NCBI RefSeq assembly: GCF_963966145.1
Contig: NC_091054.1
Span: 12,400,001 to 12,464,000, forward strand
Source: Tenebrio molitor
Lineage: Eukaryota; Arthropoda; Insecta; Coleoptera; Tenebrionidae
DNA length: 64,000 nt
Direction of reading: 5' to 3'
Under the pieces are notes generated by a model, which was given only the letters and a program-made list of their open reading frames with translations, had not been told where the DNA came from and searched no databases. Positions 1 through 11,738 of the stretch are shown here, piece after piece. Both the position numbers and the translations under genes were made by a program. Every line of letters starts with the position of its first letter. The stretch's first letter is position 1.

Positions 1-1427
1 TTGGTGCACAGGTGAGTACCTGCGTTTTGGTCACAACCATATATATATCCACAAAAACCACATAAACATCCGTTACTTCTTAAGGTAATGGCACCGGCAC
101 CGACTTCCTACCATTCGCTAGATCAGTGTTTTATACGCTGCGGGTGGCAGCCATTAAGTAGTCGTACCATCATTTTAATGTGTCTTTTATAAAGTACCAC
201 ATTATACTTTTATTACGTTAATGTAGTTAAGTTAAACGCTGCATTCGTTTTGTTGCAATATAAAGTGTTTCTTAACGAATAGCTGTCAAAAAAGTTTGAG
301 AACCTCTGCGTAGACCAATTGCGGTCTACAACGATAACTTGATTAATATCGCCTTTGTGGCAAATTGTAAATGGTCGAATAACGACTTGTTGATGGTTAT
401 TACCTAAAGAATTGGTGCGTCTGATGGTGTCCAATTATCTATTGATTAATTGATCGTCCCATTGGTGTATAACATCAAAGAGATGGAACTGTGTAGACTT
501 GTTGGATAATATAATTATTGTACGCGTACGGGTCAACAGATTTGAATGGATGTGTCAAATTTGAACATCTATTATAACCTGGAATTACACACCTAGATAA
601 TTTCATATTTATCTAGCAGAACTCTCATCAAGAAAAGCCAAAAATGTGTACACTTTAGAATTTCGCTGTTAATCGTAGTCTGGTCTTGCGACCTAAATAT
701 GAATTTTATCCAAGCACCAGAGTAATAAATGTACAGAACCTTGATATTTACCATAAAGCGAGAACAAAATGCCGACTATTGACTCAAACAAATGTAAACA
801 GAGAACGAAATTATGTACTCATACCTGAAGAAATATTTATTTATCATTTTGGAAAACATTGAACAGGATACCATTGCGAAATTATCTCTGGTAAAGATTA
901 TTTGCATTAGGAATATTTTCCCAGCATTAACAGTTATTCATCAAAAAGTACAACCAAAGCTGCAATGCGGTGTATGGAATTTAATATAAACACTAAACAC
1001 TTTAGTGTTTAACAATGTAAACAATGCATTAAGACCGGCACGCTACAAAATAATAACTTCTCCCTTAATTAAATTGTTTACCATACAAAAGAGAGAATCG
1101 CAGATATTTTAATTAATTTTAAAGTAATGGTCGCACTGGAGCGTTTACCCTAATTGAGACACTGATTTATTTAATTATCTAATAAGGATGTAACTTTAGT
1201 TGGTCTCTATTAGAACATGAATGTCCCTTTGATATACATAAATCAATTAATTCCACGAATACGCCACCTGAATATATCCGGATGACGCTAATAAGGGTAA
1301 ACATGACCGTTACACACCGGACAAACTTTACCCAATTACAGTGCAGCTTTGTATACACCAGTTCCGCCTATTCTTGCAATTTTTGAAAGTGTCTTCAGCT
1401 TGCTCAAGTAGTTATTTGTGAATCAGC
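1..1427. other. AT-rich stretch, probably Dok7 intron 2
   Basis: I see no gene, recognisable repeat or splice-flanked exon. If Dok7 continues to the left, this is intron DNA. A donor-like string at the very edge is noted among the rejected items. Confidence 0.4.
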
Positions 1428-1521
1428 CCAAAAAGTGCATCTTTTTTGTCCGAGTCTGAGTTTTCTGGCCGAGGCGCAGCCGAGGCTTGAAACAGGCGAC
1501 GACAAAATACACTTTTTGGTG
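1428..1521. mobile_element. Short foldback element with CpG-rich loop
   Basis: Inverted arms, CCCAAAAAGTGCATCTTTTT on the left and the complement of ACCAAAAAGTGTATTTTGTC on the right, flank a loop rich in CpG and in GGCCGAGGCGCAGCCGAGGC-type palindrome. The architecture is that of a small hairpin MITE. No second copy was found in this window and no target duplication could be fixed. Confidence 0.5.
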
Positions 1522-4500
1522 CACATTAAATTTTCTAGGCGAATGCACGAGCTACAAAGCAAAAGACATCATTGGAAAAATTACAGATTTATTTTGTAGC
1601 TACCTTTTTCAAATACATACACAGATAAATTTATTAATACATATTAACAATTTTTTTATAGTATTTGTTATCAGCTTGCCAACAAAACTAGAAATTTACT
1701 ACATATTTGCAAATACAATTATGTAGTTGCTAAACAGACCAACAGATGGCGCCACGGTCAGCATCCGAAAAAGTGTGTCCGAAAAAGAGTAATTTTTTGT
1801 TCGCTTGTGAGTAGGTACGTAAAATACCGTTTCTCATTTAATTTGAAAAGATTCGAAACTTAACCACTTTATCCCTCTGCAAACTTGCCTTTGATATCTC
1901 AATCAGTTCCAAAAAATCCCTCCCCGGATTCTTCTTGCGTTGTTCGCCGGAGGAAAAGTTTGTCGATTTTTGGAGGCGCTTAGGCATTTCCTTCGCAACA
2001 GTGATTAAACTAGTTCAATAATTCTGGCATGCAATCGCACTTTCACCCCGATACGAATTCCCTCCTCAGTAATGACGGAACACAGTTGCCTCCAACTCCC
2101 GTTATCGCTTTAAGTAATTTAACAAGTTACCCCCCTTCGGATCGGCGTAAACTGGCTAATCGAATTATAAGAAGTGTTTGCCTGTTTAATTGTCCAACGG
2201 AAGAAAATCCAAGAGGCGAAATGTATCCCCCCATTTTGTAATTAGAGGGGGTCATCCGCTTTAATGAAAAATGCAGCTTAAAGCTCCGATTTTCACGAAG
2301 GAGAAGTTTCATTGATAAAATTAATCAAGTTTCATTAGGGAGGTTGTTCTGTAAGGCTCTTACGGGTTAGCTAAATCTTTCATTTAATGAGACTGGGATT
2401 AGTTGTTTCCAGCACTAGTGTTGTAATAAAATAACAGAATAAAAATTTAGTCGAATTATGATTACTACTGTAAATTCCTCAACAAAAAGAGATAGTATCC
2501 GCAAGTAAAAAAGTTTGCAATTCTTTGCATTTGCGGAAACGCCTCTGAAACCCGAAGAACTCCAAGACTGTGAAGATCACAATTCACTTTCAAATACAAT
2601 CACTCGTTTTTTTCAATGCCCTCTAAATCTTGAAGATTTTGTGTAATGGTGTAAGGTAGATCATCTCGTAAAACTCATTTAAGCCTGGTAGTCCTTCATA
2701 CAAGTTTGACAGCTGGATGATGAAGGTCATTTAGTCCATTGTTGTCTCATATGTTCGCACCCTCCTCAGAGGTCTATTTTGCTAAGGTAATATTTAACCA
2801 CACTAAATTACGATGGACAGTGCTCATTTAAATAAAACAGTGAGAAATGTCTCGTCAAAAGTCCTCAAGACTGGAAGATCAAGGGATTACACTGTGGGCT
2901 CAAAAATAAATACCACATTTAATTGATGGGATGGCGCGGCTGTTATTGTAATTTATTCGTAATGGAAAAAAACTCTCATCATTAATGCTTTTAATTTGTT
3001 GAATAAAAAATTCGCGGAGCTGATATTTTAATCAATTACGGCTCGATTAAGCCATAAAAATTAAATTTGAAAAAAAATTTAATGTTGCTGTGTTTTATTC
3101 TATAGTGCAGAGTCCATACTGTAATGTAATCGAGTTATTTTTTTATCATATCGTTATTATCCAGAGTGTAATTATTAATTCTTGCGTTATTTACAAAACA
3201 ACTTTCCCGGCAAATTATTTTTGTAAAAAAAATATTTGTTATTAGGTATCTGAATTATTGGAGTTGTTATTGCAATACGTTTGCTTAAAACAAATTAAAA
3301 AAATATCGATAATGTGTATAAAAATACGTTATGATAGGGAACATTTTTACCATCATAAACATGTTCAGTCGAAAAAATTCTTTCTTAGGTGTGAACATAA
3401 TTTAAGTCAGAACGCAATTTGCTGTGGGACATCCTTTTCGTGTTCCTAAAAAATAATCGCAGTCATATTTCGTAAATCCACAAACAACAATAAACACGTT
3501 CTTCTTTCTCTTGTGGTCTCGTGTTATAAATAATCACTATCGGCCCACCAACGACGTCCGGAGCAGTCAAATAGAAAAGCTCCATTCACAAATCATGTAA
3601 AGTGTACCGTAAAAACCACTCGGTTCAGATTTCAATGGTGATTCTTCATAAACGAGCTTCTGTTCCGTGGATTTACGACAGCTTCGAAGCTTACAATATG
3701 TAAATTAAAAGTAATTCCATATTTAGATAAGACAATGAGAGAAAGCGTGCCACAGAGTTGCGCTCCAAGTACATATACAGTGGACTAAAAAAGTGTAGTG
3801 GTTGATTCCCCAGATAAGTCTTTTCTTTCACAATCCAGAGAGGTCCACTTCTGGACTCGTTTTATTTGGACATTGACCAATAACAGTATCATTTGACGCG
3901 AAATTAATTAATGGTTATCATGAAAACATAACCTTTGACTCCCTCGTATTCAGTAAACATGCGAGTTATAAAGGTGCAACATTTATCTATCAACGTATGA
4001 CGAGGACAAACCGTAAACTGTTTCCGTCCCACCGGCTGCAAAATGCTTTATAATTATTATTAACGTTAAAACACATCGCTTTCGCAGATAATGCCGGTGT
4101 AATTTATATGGCGCAATATTTATAAGATAACTGTTACTACACGTTACCTTATCTTGACAATGATAGATATAAACCTTTTAAAAACACCCATTGTCTCGCT
4201 TTATATTTACAAAAAAAGTATACACACCACACAGAGCATTTGTAAAACGGTCACGTTGCCACATTAGTGTTATTATTACTAACCGCTTCTTTACGTTGGT
4301 GAAATCAGAATTTTCCCACAATTACAACATCCTAATTTCTTTGGACACCAACGTTACAACAAAAACGTCTTTTTCCCAGTTGGAAAAAACCAAGAAGATG
4401 TCGACGTCCCAAAAACTAGCTGAATGTCGGTCGAACCAGTGAAACTTTAGGTTTTAAATGAGCTACAGAAACAATAAAGATAAAGTCCTTGACGTCTTGT

Positions 4501-4565
4501 GATAAGAAAAGAACTCTAAACATTGCCACGAAACTTGCTTTTTTTGTTGATGAAATTTGAACTTA
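1522..4565. other. AT-rich non-coding stretch, probably Dok7 intron
   Basis: I see no supported gene. A TACAGTGG terminus-like string at about 3775 has no partner. Two frames near 2029-2312 overlap on opposite strands and have no start context or splice signals. Confidence 0.4.
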
Positions 4566-4769
4566 TATCGGGTGTTCATTTCAATTTATCCTCAAAGTAG
4601 GCGTTGACGAGTCGATTGTGAACGCCCCACGAGTTACAACAGATCTGTTTAAATCTAACCTCACTTTTTGTGTTGTTTGAGTTTTTACTCTCCAGACTAA
4701 GCAGTGGTCCGTTCACAATCGACTTTTCAACGCCAACTTTGAGGAGAAATTTAAATGAACACCCGATAT
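4566..4769 (+). mobile_element. Hairpin MITE family A, copy 1
   Basis: The ends are perfect inverted repeats, TATCGGGTGTTCATTT-like at the left and AATGAACACCCGATA at the right. The arms remain complementary for about 60 bp (the GGCGTTGA-GAGTCGATTGTGAACG block). A loop of about 75 nt carries the family core TTTAAATCTAACCTCAC. The ends fall at TA, consistent with a TA target duplication as in the Tc1/mariner superfamily. There is no coding capacity. It lies in the presumed Dok7 intron 2. Confidence 0.85.
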
Positions 4770-7570
4770 GTAGGTAGTGATTTTGGTCAATGTCAATTTT
4801 GTTTTATTAAAAATGATGATTTTGGGGGTGGAGGTAAAGCTTGCCGCACCAGGTATAAATAAATATTTATAATTTTATTTTAGAATCAAGCCAGAAATGA
4901 TTGCTTCATTGTTCACAGAGTACTCATCTTCTCCGGCTGAAATAATGTTGTTTATGTGTCAAGAACTGGTCCCCAATCCTCGTGAAATATGAATACGAAA
5001 TGTGATTTTTCGGGGTGGAATTCTTCATTTGCATTCTGATTCAGTGTTTTTAATTCGCGAAAGTCCAGGTTTGCCAACCTAAATAATCACCCAATAGCGG
5101 AAAATGAACGAAACGAAATGTCGAATTTATATTTCGTTTCATCTAAATACCAATTTAGATGCAAAAGATAAAAAGATACGGGGAGCAATATGGATTTTGG
5201 CGCTTATTTAATTGAATTTTTAATGACAAATTTATATTCGGAAACAATTTAGTTTTGCAATCGCATATTTTATAATTGATTATTTCTGAATGGCAGGGAA
5301 CGTGGAAAAGTGATATCGCGGCTGGAAAAATCGCTTAGAAAAATAGAAGAGTGGTTACGAAAAAAATACACAACGCGAGGAAGCTGTAAATTTCCGGAAT
5401 TTATTACGACAGGTATCTCGTACAACAAACAAGTGCTTTTGCAATAAATAATGTGTTAAATAATTTATCACAATTTCCGGAAAATCTCATTCCCGTGACA
5501 TTGAAATTCTTTGAACGGCTCTTCTATTATCAACATTTTTGAGTTTTTTCTTTTTTCTTGCTAGATAAACGCTTCAAAGGTTTGTGACCTGGAGCTATTA
5601 ACCAGTAATCCGCCTTCTGCCATTAATCTGTGCGGATAAAGCCTCCACAACTTCGAGTGGTCTTTGTATCATCCGCTCATGCAATAATAGTCCGTTTATG
5701 ATAAATTTTGTCGACAAACTAATAAACATGTTGTGTTGTAAACCGCCGTCTGCTGGGGCAAATTAATGAATTATTTGTACGTAAGAGGAGTCGCGGCGTC
5801 CACTCCCCAAGTAAAAATTCGCGACCTCGGGAGCCGATATTCTTGGCAGCAGATTAGAGGTTATCGCTTCTTCAAGATTCAAGACGTCGGAGAGCTGATG
5901 AAGCAGAACAAACAATCCACTTTTTCGAATAGTGCTGGTGCCTTTGTGAGTCGAAAAAAACGAACACATCTGTCAGTCAGATTGATTCTGTGCGTCGTGA
6001 AACTACAATTTAATAAGCGGGTCGCAGAAACAAAAACTACAAAAAACCGTCAGGACAGGCTTCGGTGACTCTTTAATTAATTTAATTTTTCCGGATTAAA
6101 ATTCCTGTCAGTTCTGGGAGACACCCAGGCTTCAAATTCCGGTACGATCGACACAACAGATTCGAGATTATGATAAGTTTAGGATTTTTAGGAAATGGGA
6201 GCCGAGCAAAACGGGAATAAAAGTGATGAAAATGAAATGGCAAAATGTCAGTGAAATCTCATTAAGTCGATGTTAAAAATTGGTTCATAATCTTCTTAAC
6301 AGAGGGTTAATTTAATGAAGTTTCTCGGCTTGCTTGTTTTATTACCGGAGTATTTCGGGCAACATTTGCGTTTCATTAAATCCCGAACTGAAGACTCATA
6401 TCTGAGTAATGTCTTTTACGGATTTACAGTGCCCCGGGCTGTCGAATAAATAATTGAAGCGACTGAAATTTCATTATCTAATGACACAAGACACCGCGAT
6501 ACTCCCGGAAAAAGCTCGTCCGGACCGGAGGACGTTTATCTCATAATTGAGTGGTCGTCGATTTTGTGGTGAAAAATTAATAGCGGAGAGGTCAGATTAA
6601 ATCTAATCTGCAAGCTGCCATCGAAATCGTATTATGTGTATTAGTTGCAGATAAGAAGAGAAGTTTGAAGTGGTGGCGAAACGTCATGGAGTCAGTATCC
6701 AGCCAAATTGCATGAACGTTCCTTCCTCCGGCTTTCATCTCCCTAAAGACGTCTCATTTCTGGCTGAAAAAATTGATCCCTCCTCGACTGGGTCAAAGAA
6801 ATTTCCGTTCGAGATCGTTCTCGACGTTGTGCCTCAATTTCCCGTCTAAATAATATCGTTCAAGTTAAATTCTTGTGTAATTGACGCAATATTCACGGTG
6901 CGTAAAACAACACGCGTCTGGCGTGCGTTGGGCACACTTCACTGTCGCTTTTACGGTGACTTAGTGCCGTTGGCGTTTAACGGGAGCATTTCGACGATGA
7001 CGTCACCGGGGGTGTATTGTGTTACCCGTGGTAAACACTGCTCCGAACAGGGTTGCTCCGACGTCGAACATGTCGCCGTAGGCAAACCCTAAACAACTGG
7101 ATACACACGAGAATGAGTGCTTCACTCCCACATGGCACAATTCGTTCTTAGTCCCGAATTAGCGGGGCGAAACTTTTCTAGGACGCCGCAATGTGAAAAT
7201 GTACGCGAGGAGTTATTTCGGTGAATGTTATCAAATTAAAACTGGCCCGGGTCCTTTGATAGCCGTCTCAATGGTGTAATACCGAGAAAGTTGACGACAA
7301 GGATAACAATTTTGCGGAGGTTATGGTTTAATCCGGGACAAAGTTAAATAATTAGACCTAAGAGACGCGCGTGGAAAGGACGAGAAGTTTTTGTGTCCGG
7401 ATACCGAGAAGCTATTGTCCCGGATCTATTTATTTATGGTAATCGAGTACCTCAACCGTGTTTGCCCTGGGTGCTTTCAGAAGGAGCCCAGAGCCCTCCT
7501 GTAGTGTCGATGAAGGATCTATGGCTTCGTTCCCCCTATTGTGTCTGAAATTATTATTGGAAGACATTAC
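4770..7570. other. Single-copy stretch, GC-richer from about 5.5 kb, Dok7 intron 2
   Basis: From 5.5 kb the base composition rises and no repeat family of the window is present. This may be conserved non-coding intron. It includes one full CRE palindrome at 6998. No Dok7 exon 3 was found here. Confidence 0.4.
6998..7005. promoter_or_regulatory. CRE-type palindrome TGACGTCA
   Basis: This is an exact 8-bp CREB/ATF site inside a GC-richer, repeat-free part of the Dok7 intron. A single 8-mer can occur by chance, so function is only a possibility. Confidence 0.25.
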
Positions 7571-7616
7571 CTGCAACTGGGGACAGTTTCCGCATGACAC
7601 ACCATCTTGATTTCCA
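7571..7616 (-). CDS. Dok7: Dok-7-like adaptor, second coding exon (46 nt, PH domain)
   Basis: On the minus strand an acceptor (TTTCAATTTTTAG) is followed by 46 nt encoding WKSRWCVMRKLSPVA plus the first base of the next codon, then a donor (CAG then GTAATG). This continues the peptide of the exon at 14396-14452 exactly: RDGKK is followed by WKSRW, as in Dok-7 proteins. The exon ends in phase 1, so the following exon must start by completing an aspartate codon (SPVAD in the family). As I recall, the vertebrate DOK7 exon 2 also spans 46 nt with the same phases, which would mean the intron positions are ancient. I searched the minus strand from 7570 to 1 for the expected next exon (CLHLQLY-like) and did not find it, so it is probably beyond the left edge. 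Confidence 0.87.
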
Positions 7617-8784
7617 CTAAAAATTGAAATCAATTATCAGTTTGGCGTCTGCAAGGATTTCCAAAAACACTGCTGATAAAATGTTGTTTAATGTTTATTT
7701 ACGTGGAGCGTGTTTGGGTAATAAAACGAAAACACGTGTCATATGATCAGCCACGGCGGAACGGTTTCGTATTATTATCCCGTTTGAAATATAAGCCGGA
7801 CGATGATCATAGAGTATTGATATAAAGACTCTTTGATTATCGAATCCCTTTGACCTTTGTGTTCTTTTGAAATTCTGATGACATCTGAATTTTGATTTTT
7901 ACCGTGCTGTACGCGCTTGAAATAAGAATTAAGGGACGAAATTTCGACTGGAATAACGTGACCTTTCAATATTTCACTCTAGAGGTAAAACGATTATGGA
8001 ATTGTCAGATTATTAAAGAATTAAAATGCCGCTTATTGTCGAGGAAATCGACAATAAAGAACCTGATGTAACCGAAATCATTCAGTTTCGGATTAAAAAA
8101 AATATTATACTCGTATTAAATAATACCTGCATTATACACGCACTAATGTTAAGTAATGATAATCATTACTCACGGCAGCGTTACTCCACGGGTTGAGTCA
8201 ATCGGTTTGTTAAAAAGAAATAATAAATTAATTTCTATAATGATAGAAATGATGAAAAAGATGCAATTTGTACGTCGTCGAAAAGTATCGTATTTACTCG
8301 CGTGTAATGGTAATTACGCTTCGGATACCCACCGCGTGCGTAGTGAGTAATGACCATCACTACACTCTCGCGGAATAATATACTATTATTTTACAGAACA
8401 TATTTTCTGACCAGTGTAACACTATTTTCAATTATTAATTCTTTTACGTTCGTATTTACTATTTTATTGACCCTGCGACAATCAAATATAACTGAAGAAA
8501 GTAAACAAAAATTAATCTTGCTTTCCATAACCTAATTTTCATGTTTACTGAAGATAACAATAAAGTAACTGCAGATAATAAATAAAAAGCCATTATGTGT
8601 GGTATTATAAATTGCATCTGCACTGATGTAAATTTTCTATAGAATAATTTTATTGCATGTAGATGTAACATCTTAATGATATTTAATGTCTTTTTAATAC
8701 CTACTCCAAAAATATAGTCTAAAACGTTTATGGATAGAGTAAATTATATTTTAATGTAGTTTCTTCCACGTCTTGCGAAACTGC
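7617..8784. other. Dok7 intron 1, left part
   Basis: AT-rich intron between exon 2 and the first MITE. Only short chance frames are seen. Confidence 0.5.
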
Positions 8785-8920
8785 TCGGGTGTCGAAGAGT
8801 CGATTGTGAACGCACCACCGATTACAGATCACGGATCAGATCTAACCACACTTTTTGCGATGTTTGTGTTTTTAGTGCGCAGACTAACTAGTGGTGCGTT
8901 CACAACCAACCAACTTTTAG
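8785..8920 (+). mobile_element. Hairpin MITE family A, copy 2 (truncated)
   Basis: It retains CGGGTGT at the left, the GAGTCGATTGTGAACGCACCA arm, a shortened core (GATCTAACCACACTTTTTGCG) and the complementary GTGGTGCGTTCACAA arm. The outer part of the left arm and the right terminus are lost. It lies inside Dok7 intron 1. Confidence 0.75.
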
Positions 8921-10333
8921 GCATTTTTCTTCAATTTTCACGTACCTACAATTTTTTTTTAGTTCCCCGCTGGAAGTAATTCAGATTTCAGTGTTGTTTC
9001 TTTCAAAGCGTTGCACAATCATCTGATTAGAATAAGAGAACCCTCATCGAGTTTAATTTTATTTTTAATGCAAGTCATTGTCTGGCACAGAAGTCGATTT
9101 GAAGAAACTGATTTAATCAAGAACACAAGAACCACTTTTAATTAACACGTTACAAACACAGCTCCACAATAAAGATGTTCAGACTGTTACATTTAGAAAT
9201 GTTTTGTTACTGACATTCTTACGCAACAGTTTACTATCTTTAGGTCGTACATTCTCTAAAGCTCACTGAAAAAAAAAACTACAACTGCAGATGATGGCTT
9301 TTTGTCACCACATTGATTGAAATTGATTGAAACCGATACTTTTACGCCTTGTCAAATGCAAATTTCGATGCAAACATGCAAATTGAGGCAATGTCCTGTT
9401 CGCAGTGAAATTCGGGTTTTGTACATATTTATCCATCAGTTGTGGAGCAGGTGCAGAAAAAGTGTTGTAAGCTGGGTCGATAATGATGTGGACAGAAATT
9501 GCATACAAAACGTGAATACAGATTGTCATGAGTCAGGATCGCTGCGTAATGATGTTTTTGAACCACACGTGGTACCTTAACCCATGGTGGTACGCCAATA
9601 CGATCGATTACCGACGAATGCATGGGTTTCTCATGTGAACAGTTCATATCTAATTCGGGTAAAACATATGTAAGATCATTTAAGTTGGGCAGCTCGAGAA
9701 CATTAAATGCTTTTTGCACATTAAATATAATCTTGGAAACTTCCGACCGCACAACTTGCACCAAGTCCAAGGATTGAGAAGATGTCTTAGAAGATTTAAT
9801 GCTATTATCTAGACCGCGGTGGCTTAAATTTAGACTTCTTAAAAATTCTTCAAGTCTCAAAGTGTCAACTGTTAATTTCTAATGAGACAAGTTTTTGCTC
9901 ATAAATACAAACACTGATTTGAAATTGAAATTATCTACTTAAAGATGTTGTCCAGAGCATTAGCATAAAGGACTTAAGACTTTTAAAATTGTAAATGTAG
10001 ATTAGGTATATTTATTAATATACTAATTAGGACAATATGCAAATATTTTGACTAAAAAATATAAATGGACAAGATAATAGAGTGTTTATTCCAATTTTAT
10101 TATAACTAGCACTTTACTTAATTCTGCAAGCTTGTTTAAAACCCATGTGTGCATTTTTTTGTAATTACAACAGTGCCACAACTAACTTAATTAACCCAAC
10201 AGCTACAACATATTTTTCCGGTTTAATACGATAAAATGATCTGATATTACATATTTTCAGGTCATTGCCTACATTCTGGTTTATCAATTATTCATTAAAA
10301 AAAAAATCCGGGTAGGATTAAAAAGCAGAGCAG
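8921..10333. other. Dok7 intron 1 stretch with one unexplained open frame
   Basis: AT-rich intron. The only notable content is the long minus-strand open frame at 9429-9878, listed separately. Confidence 0.4.
9429..9878 (-). CDS. Unrecognised 150-codon open frame in Dok7 intron 1
   Basis: The minus strand is open for about 150 codons without an ATG at its start; the first upstream stop lies just before an AAATTAACAG sequence. The first half, with segments such as LRLEEFLRSLNLSHRGLDN and LPNLNDLTYVLPELD, has a soluble-protein composition unlike the AT-driven frames elsewhere in the window. An overlapping frame continues to about 9305 with equally protein-like sequence (APAPQLMDKYVQNPNF), which suggests a frameshift. 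I recognise no family. It could be a retroposed gene fragment, a transposon relic, or chance. Host-gene status is doubtful because it has no start codon and no clear acceptor. Confidence 0.25.
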   Translation of the reverse strand, partial: KLTVDTLRLEEFLRSLNLSHRGLDNSIKSSKTSSQSLDLVQVVRSEVSKIIFNVQKAFNVLELPNLNDLTYVLPELDMNCSHEKPMHSSVIDRIGVPPWVKVPRVVQKHHYAAILTHDNLYSRFVCNFCPHHYRPSLQHFFCTCSTTDG

Positions 10334-10573
10334 AGGTCTTGGATTTTCTCATGAGCTATGAGTCATATCCGCGCAAACGACGAATATCGGTCTCAAGTAA
10401 GGGCTACAAACATCGTCATTCGTTACGTTAGTTTCGTCTCTCTCTTGTCTATTTCAATTTGAAAGTAGTCGAGGTTTTTTTTCAGTTTTCATTTACAGAT
10501 TTTTCACTGGTTTATCGCTCCGCCTTCGCGCAGATATTTCCAAGGTCACAGTCCATGAGAGAATTCAACACCT
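10334..10573 (+). mobile_element. MITE family B, copy 1
   Basis: The ends are imperfect inverted repeats, AGGTCTTGGATTTTCTCATG at the left and the complement of AGGTGTTGAATTCTCTCATG at the right. The interior (CGCTCCGCCTTCGCGCAGAT) is shared with copies at 24249 and 33836. About 240 bp, no coding capacity. It lies in Dok7 intron 1. Confidence 0.8.
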
Positions 10574-11261
10574 CTTGTCTTTACAAATTAATCTATAGTG
10601 GATACGGAGTGTAATTACTTTATCACAAATCCTTGAAACTTGTCTGACGTAAATACATATATCGATCGTTAATTAAAATAAAATCAATAAATTAAAAATT
10701 AATTGTTAAAAAGACTCAAATTACATGACATGTAACTTATATTTTTTTAGTTTGGCATGTAAATTAAATAAAAGAATAACGAATTAATAAAAAGTGGGTT
10801 TGATGGTACTAATAAAAAAAAATTCCTGTCATAACGACAGCTTTTGTGTTATCTACAGAGTAACATTTTTATTACGGCTTTAAATTTAAAGTGTGTCCGT
10901 GCGGTAATATATTAGTCCCTAAAAAATGTTTCCATCACGTTAATCATTAAATAAACTAAAAATGTAACAAGATATATACACCTGTAGCTTGGATACAAAT
11001 TGCAAATACACTGCTGTCCAATGAAAAGATATAGAAGTACATACTTAGTAATTTTCAAACAAGAAGTATATGTTACACTTTAGTTTACGTTCTCTACATG
11101 AGTACAGATTTGTAAACACTTAACTCTACACTAAACAACATCTCAAATGTTCGTAGTCTTTTTTTTTACAAAAACCTTTTAATGGAAGTATCTTTCTAAT
11201 GGAAACTTCGGAATAATTTTATAGGAAAAATTGACCGTTTATTTCAGCTATAACCTAACAA

Positions 11262-11366
11262 GTGATATCATTATTATGGATGACATCTACGAGTGAAACC
11301 GAGCGGCAGATTGTGCTCTGCTCCGGTTTCACGAGTCGTCTCATCGATAATAATTAATCAAATCAC
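11262..11366 (+). mobile_element. Foldback element family H, copy 1
   Basis: Shares GAGTGAAACCGAGC-GCAGATT and TTTCACGAGTCGT-TCATCGAT with the inverted copy at 38356-38480. The arms TCATTATTATGGATGA and TCATCGATAATAAT are partly complementary, and the loop is CpG-rich. It is intronic in Dok7. Confidence 0.65.
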
Positions 11367-11549
11367 GAGATTATATCTGATGAAAAAATATAATGAATGA
11401 ATAAATGAAAAACGTTTAAACCCAGAAACAAGCGCTATCAGCTCGTATCAGCCACGTTTTTCCGCAATTTGAAGAGCTGTCAAATTTGAGAAATGCCGTT
11501 ATCGTTAGAAAACGGACCAAAATATGTAATATTATGTTCTATTGTGTTG

Positions 11550-11738
11550 TAACGGGTGTTTTGTAAAATTTGCCGTCAAAGTTGACGTTGAAGAGTCGAT
11601 TGTGAACGGACCACTGGATTACAACTGTGATAAGCTGTTTAAATCTAACCTCACTTTTTGCCTTGTTCAATGTTTTTGAGGCGAATGGTTCATTCACGAT
11701 CGACTCTTCAAGGCCAGATTGAAGAAAAAACACCTTTT
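11550..11738 (+). mobile_element. Hairpin MITE family A, copy 3
   Basis: It has the GTTGAAGAGTCGATTGTGAA arm, the core CTGTTTAAATCTAACCTCAC and the complementary CGATCGACTCTTCAA arm. The termini are worn (ACGGGTGTT at the left, AACACCTTT at the right). It lies in Dok7 intron 1. Confidence 0.8.

Noticed and set aside
1..20. Perfect-looking donor CACAG then GTGAGT at the left edge on the plus strand
   Set aside because: The recognised gene here is on the minus strand and only 11 bases of putative exon are visible.
5766..6068. 100-codon plus-strand frame starting with ATG
   Set aside because: It lies in the Dok7 intron opposite that gene's strand, with a shadow frame on the other strand and no recognisable domain.
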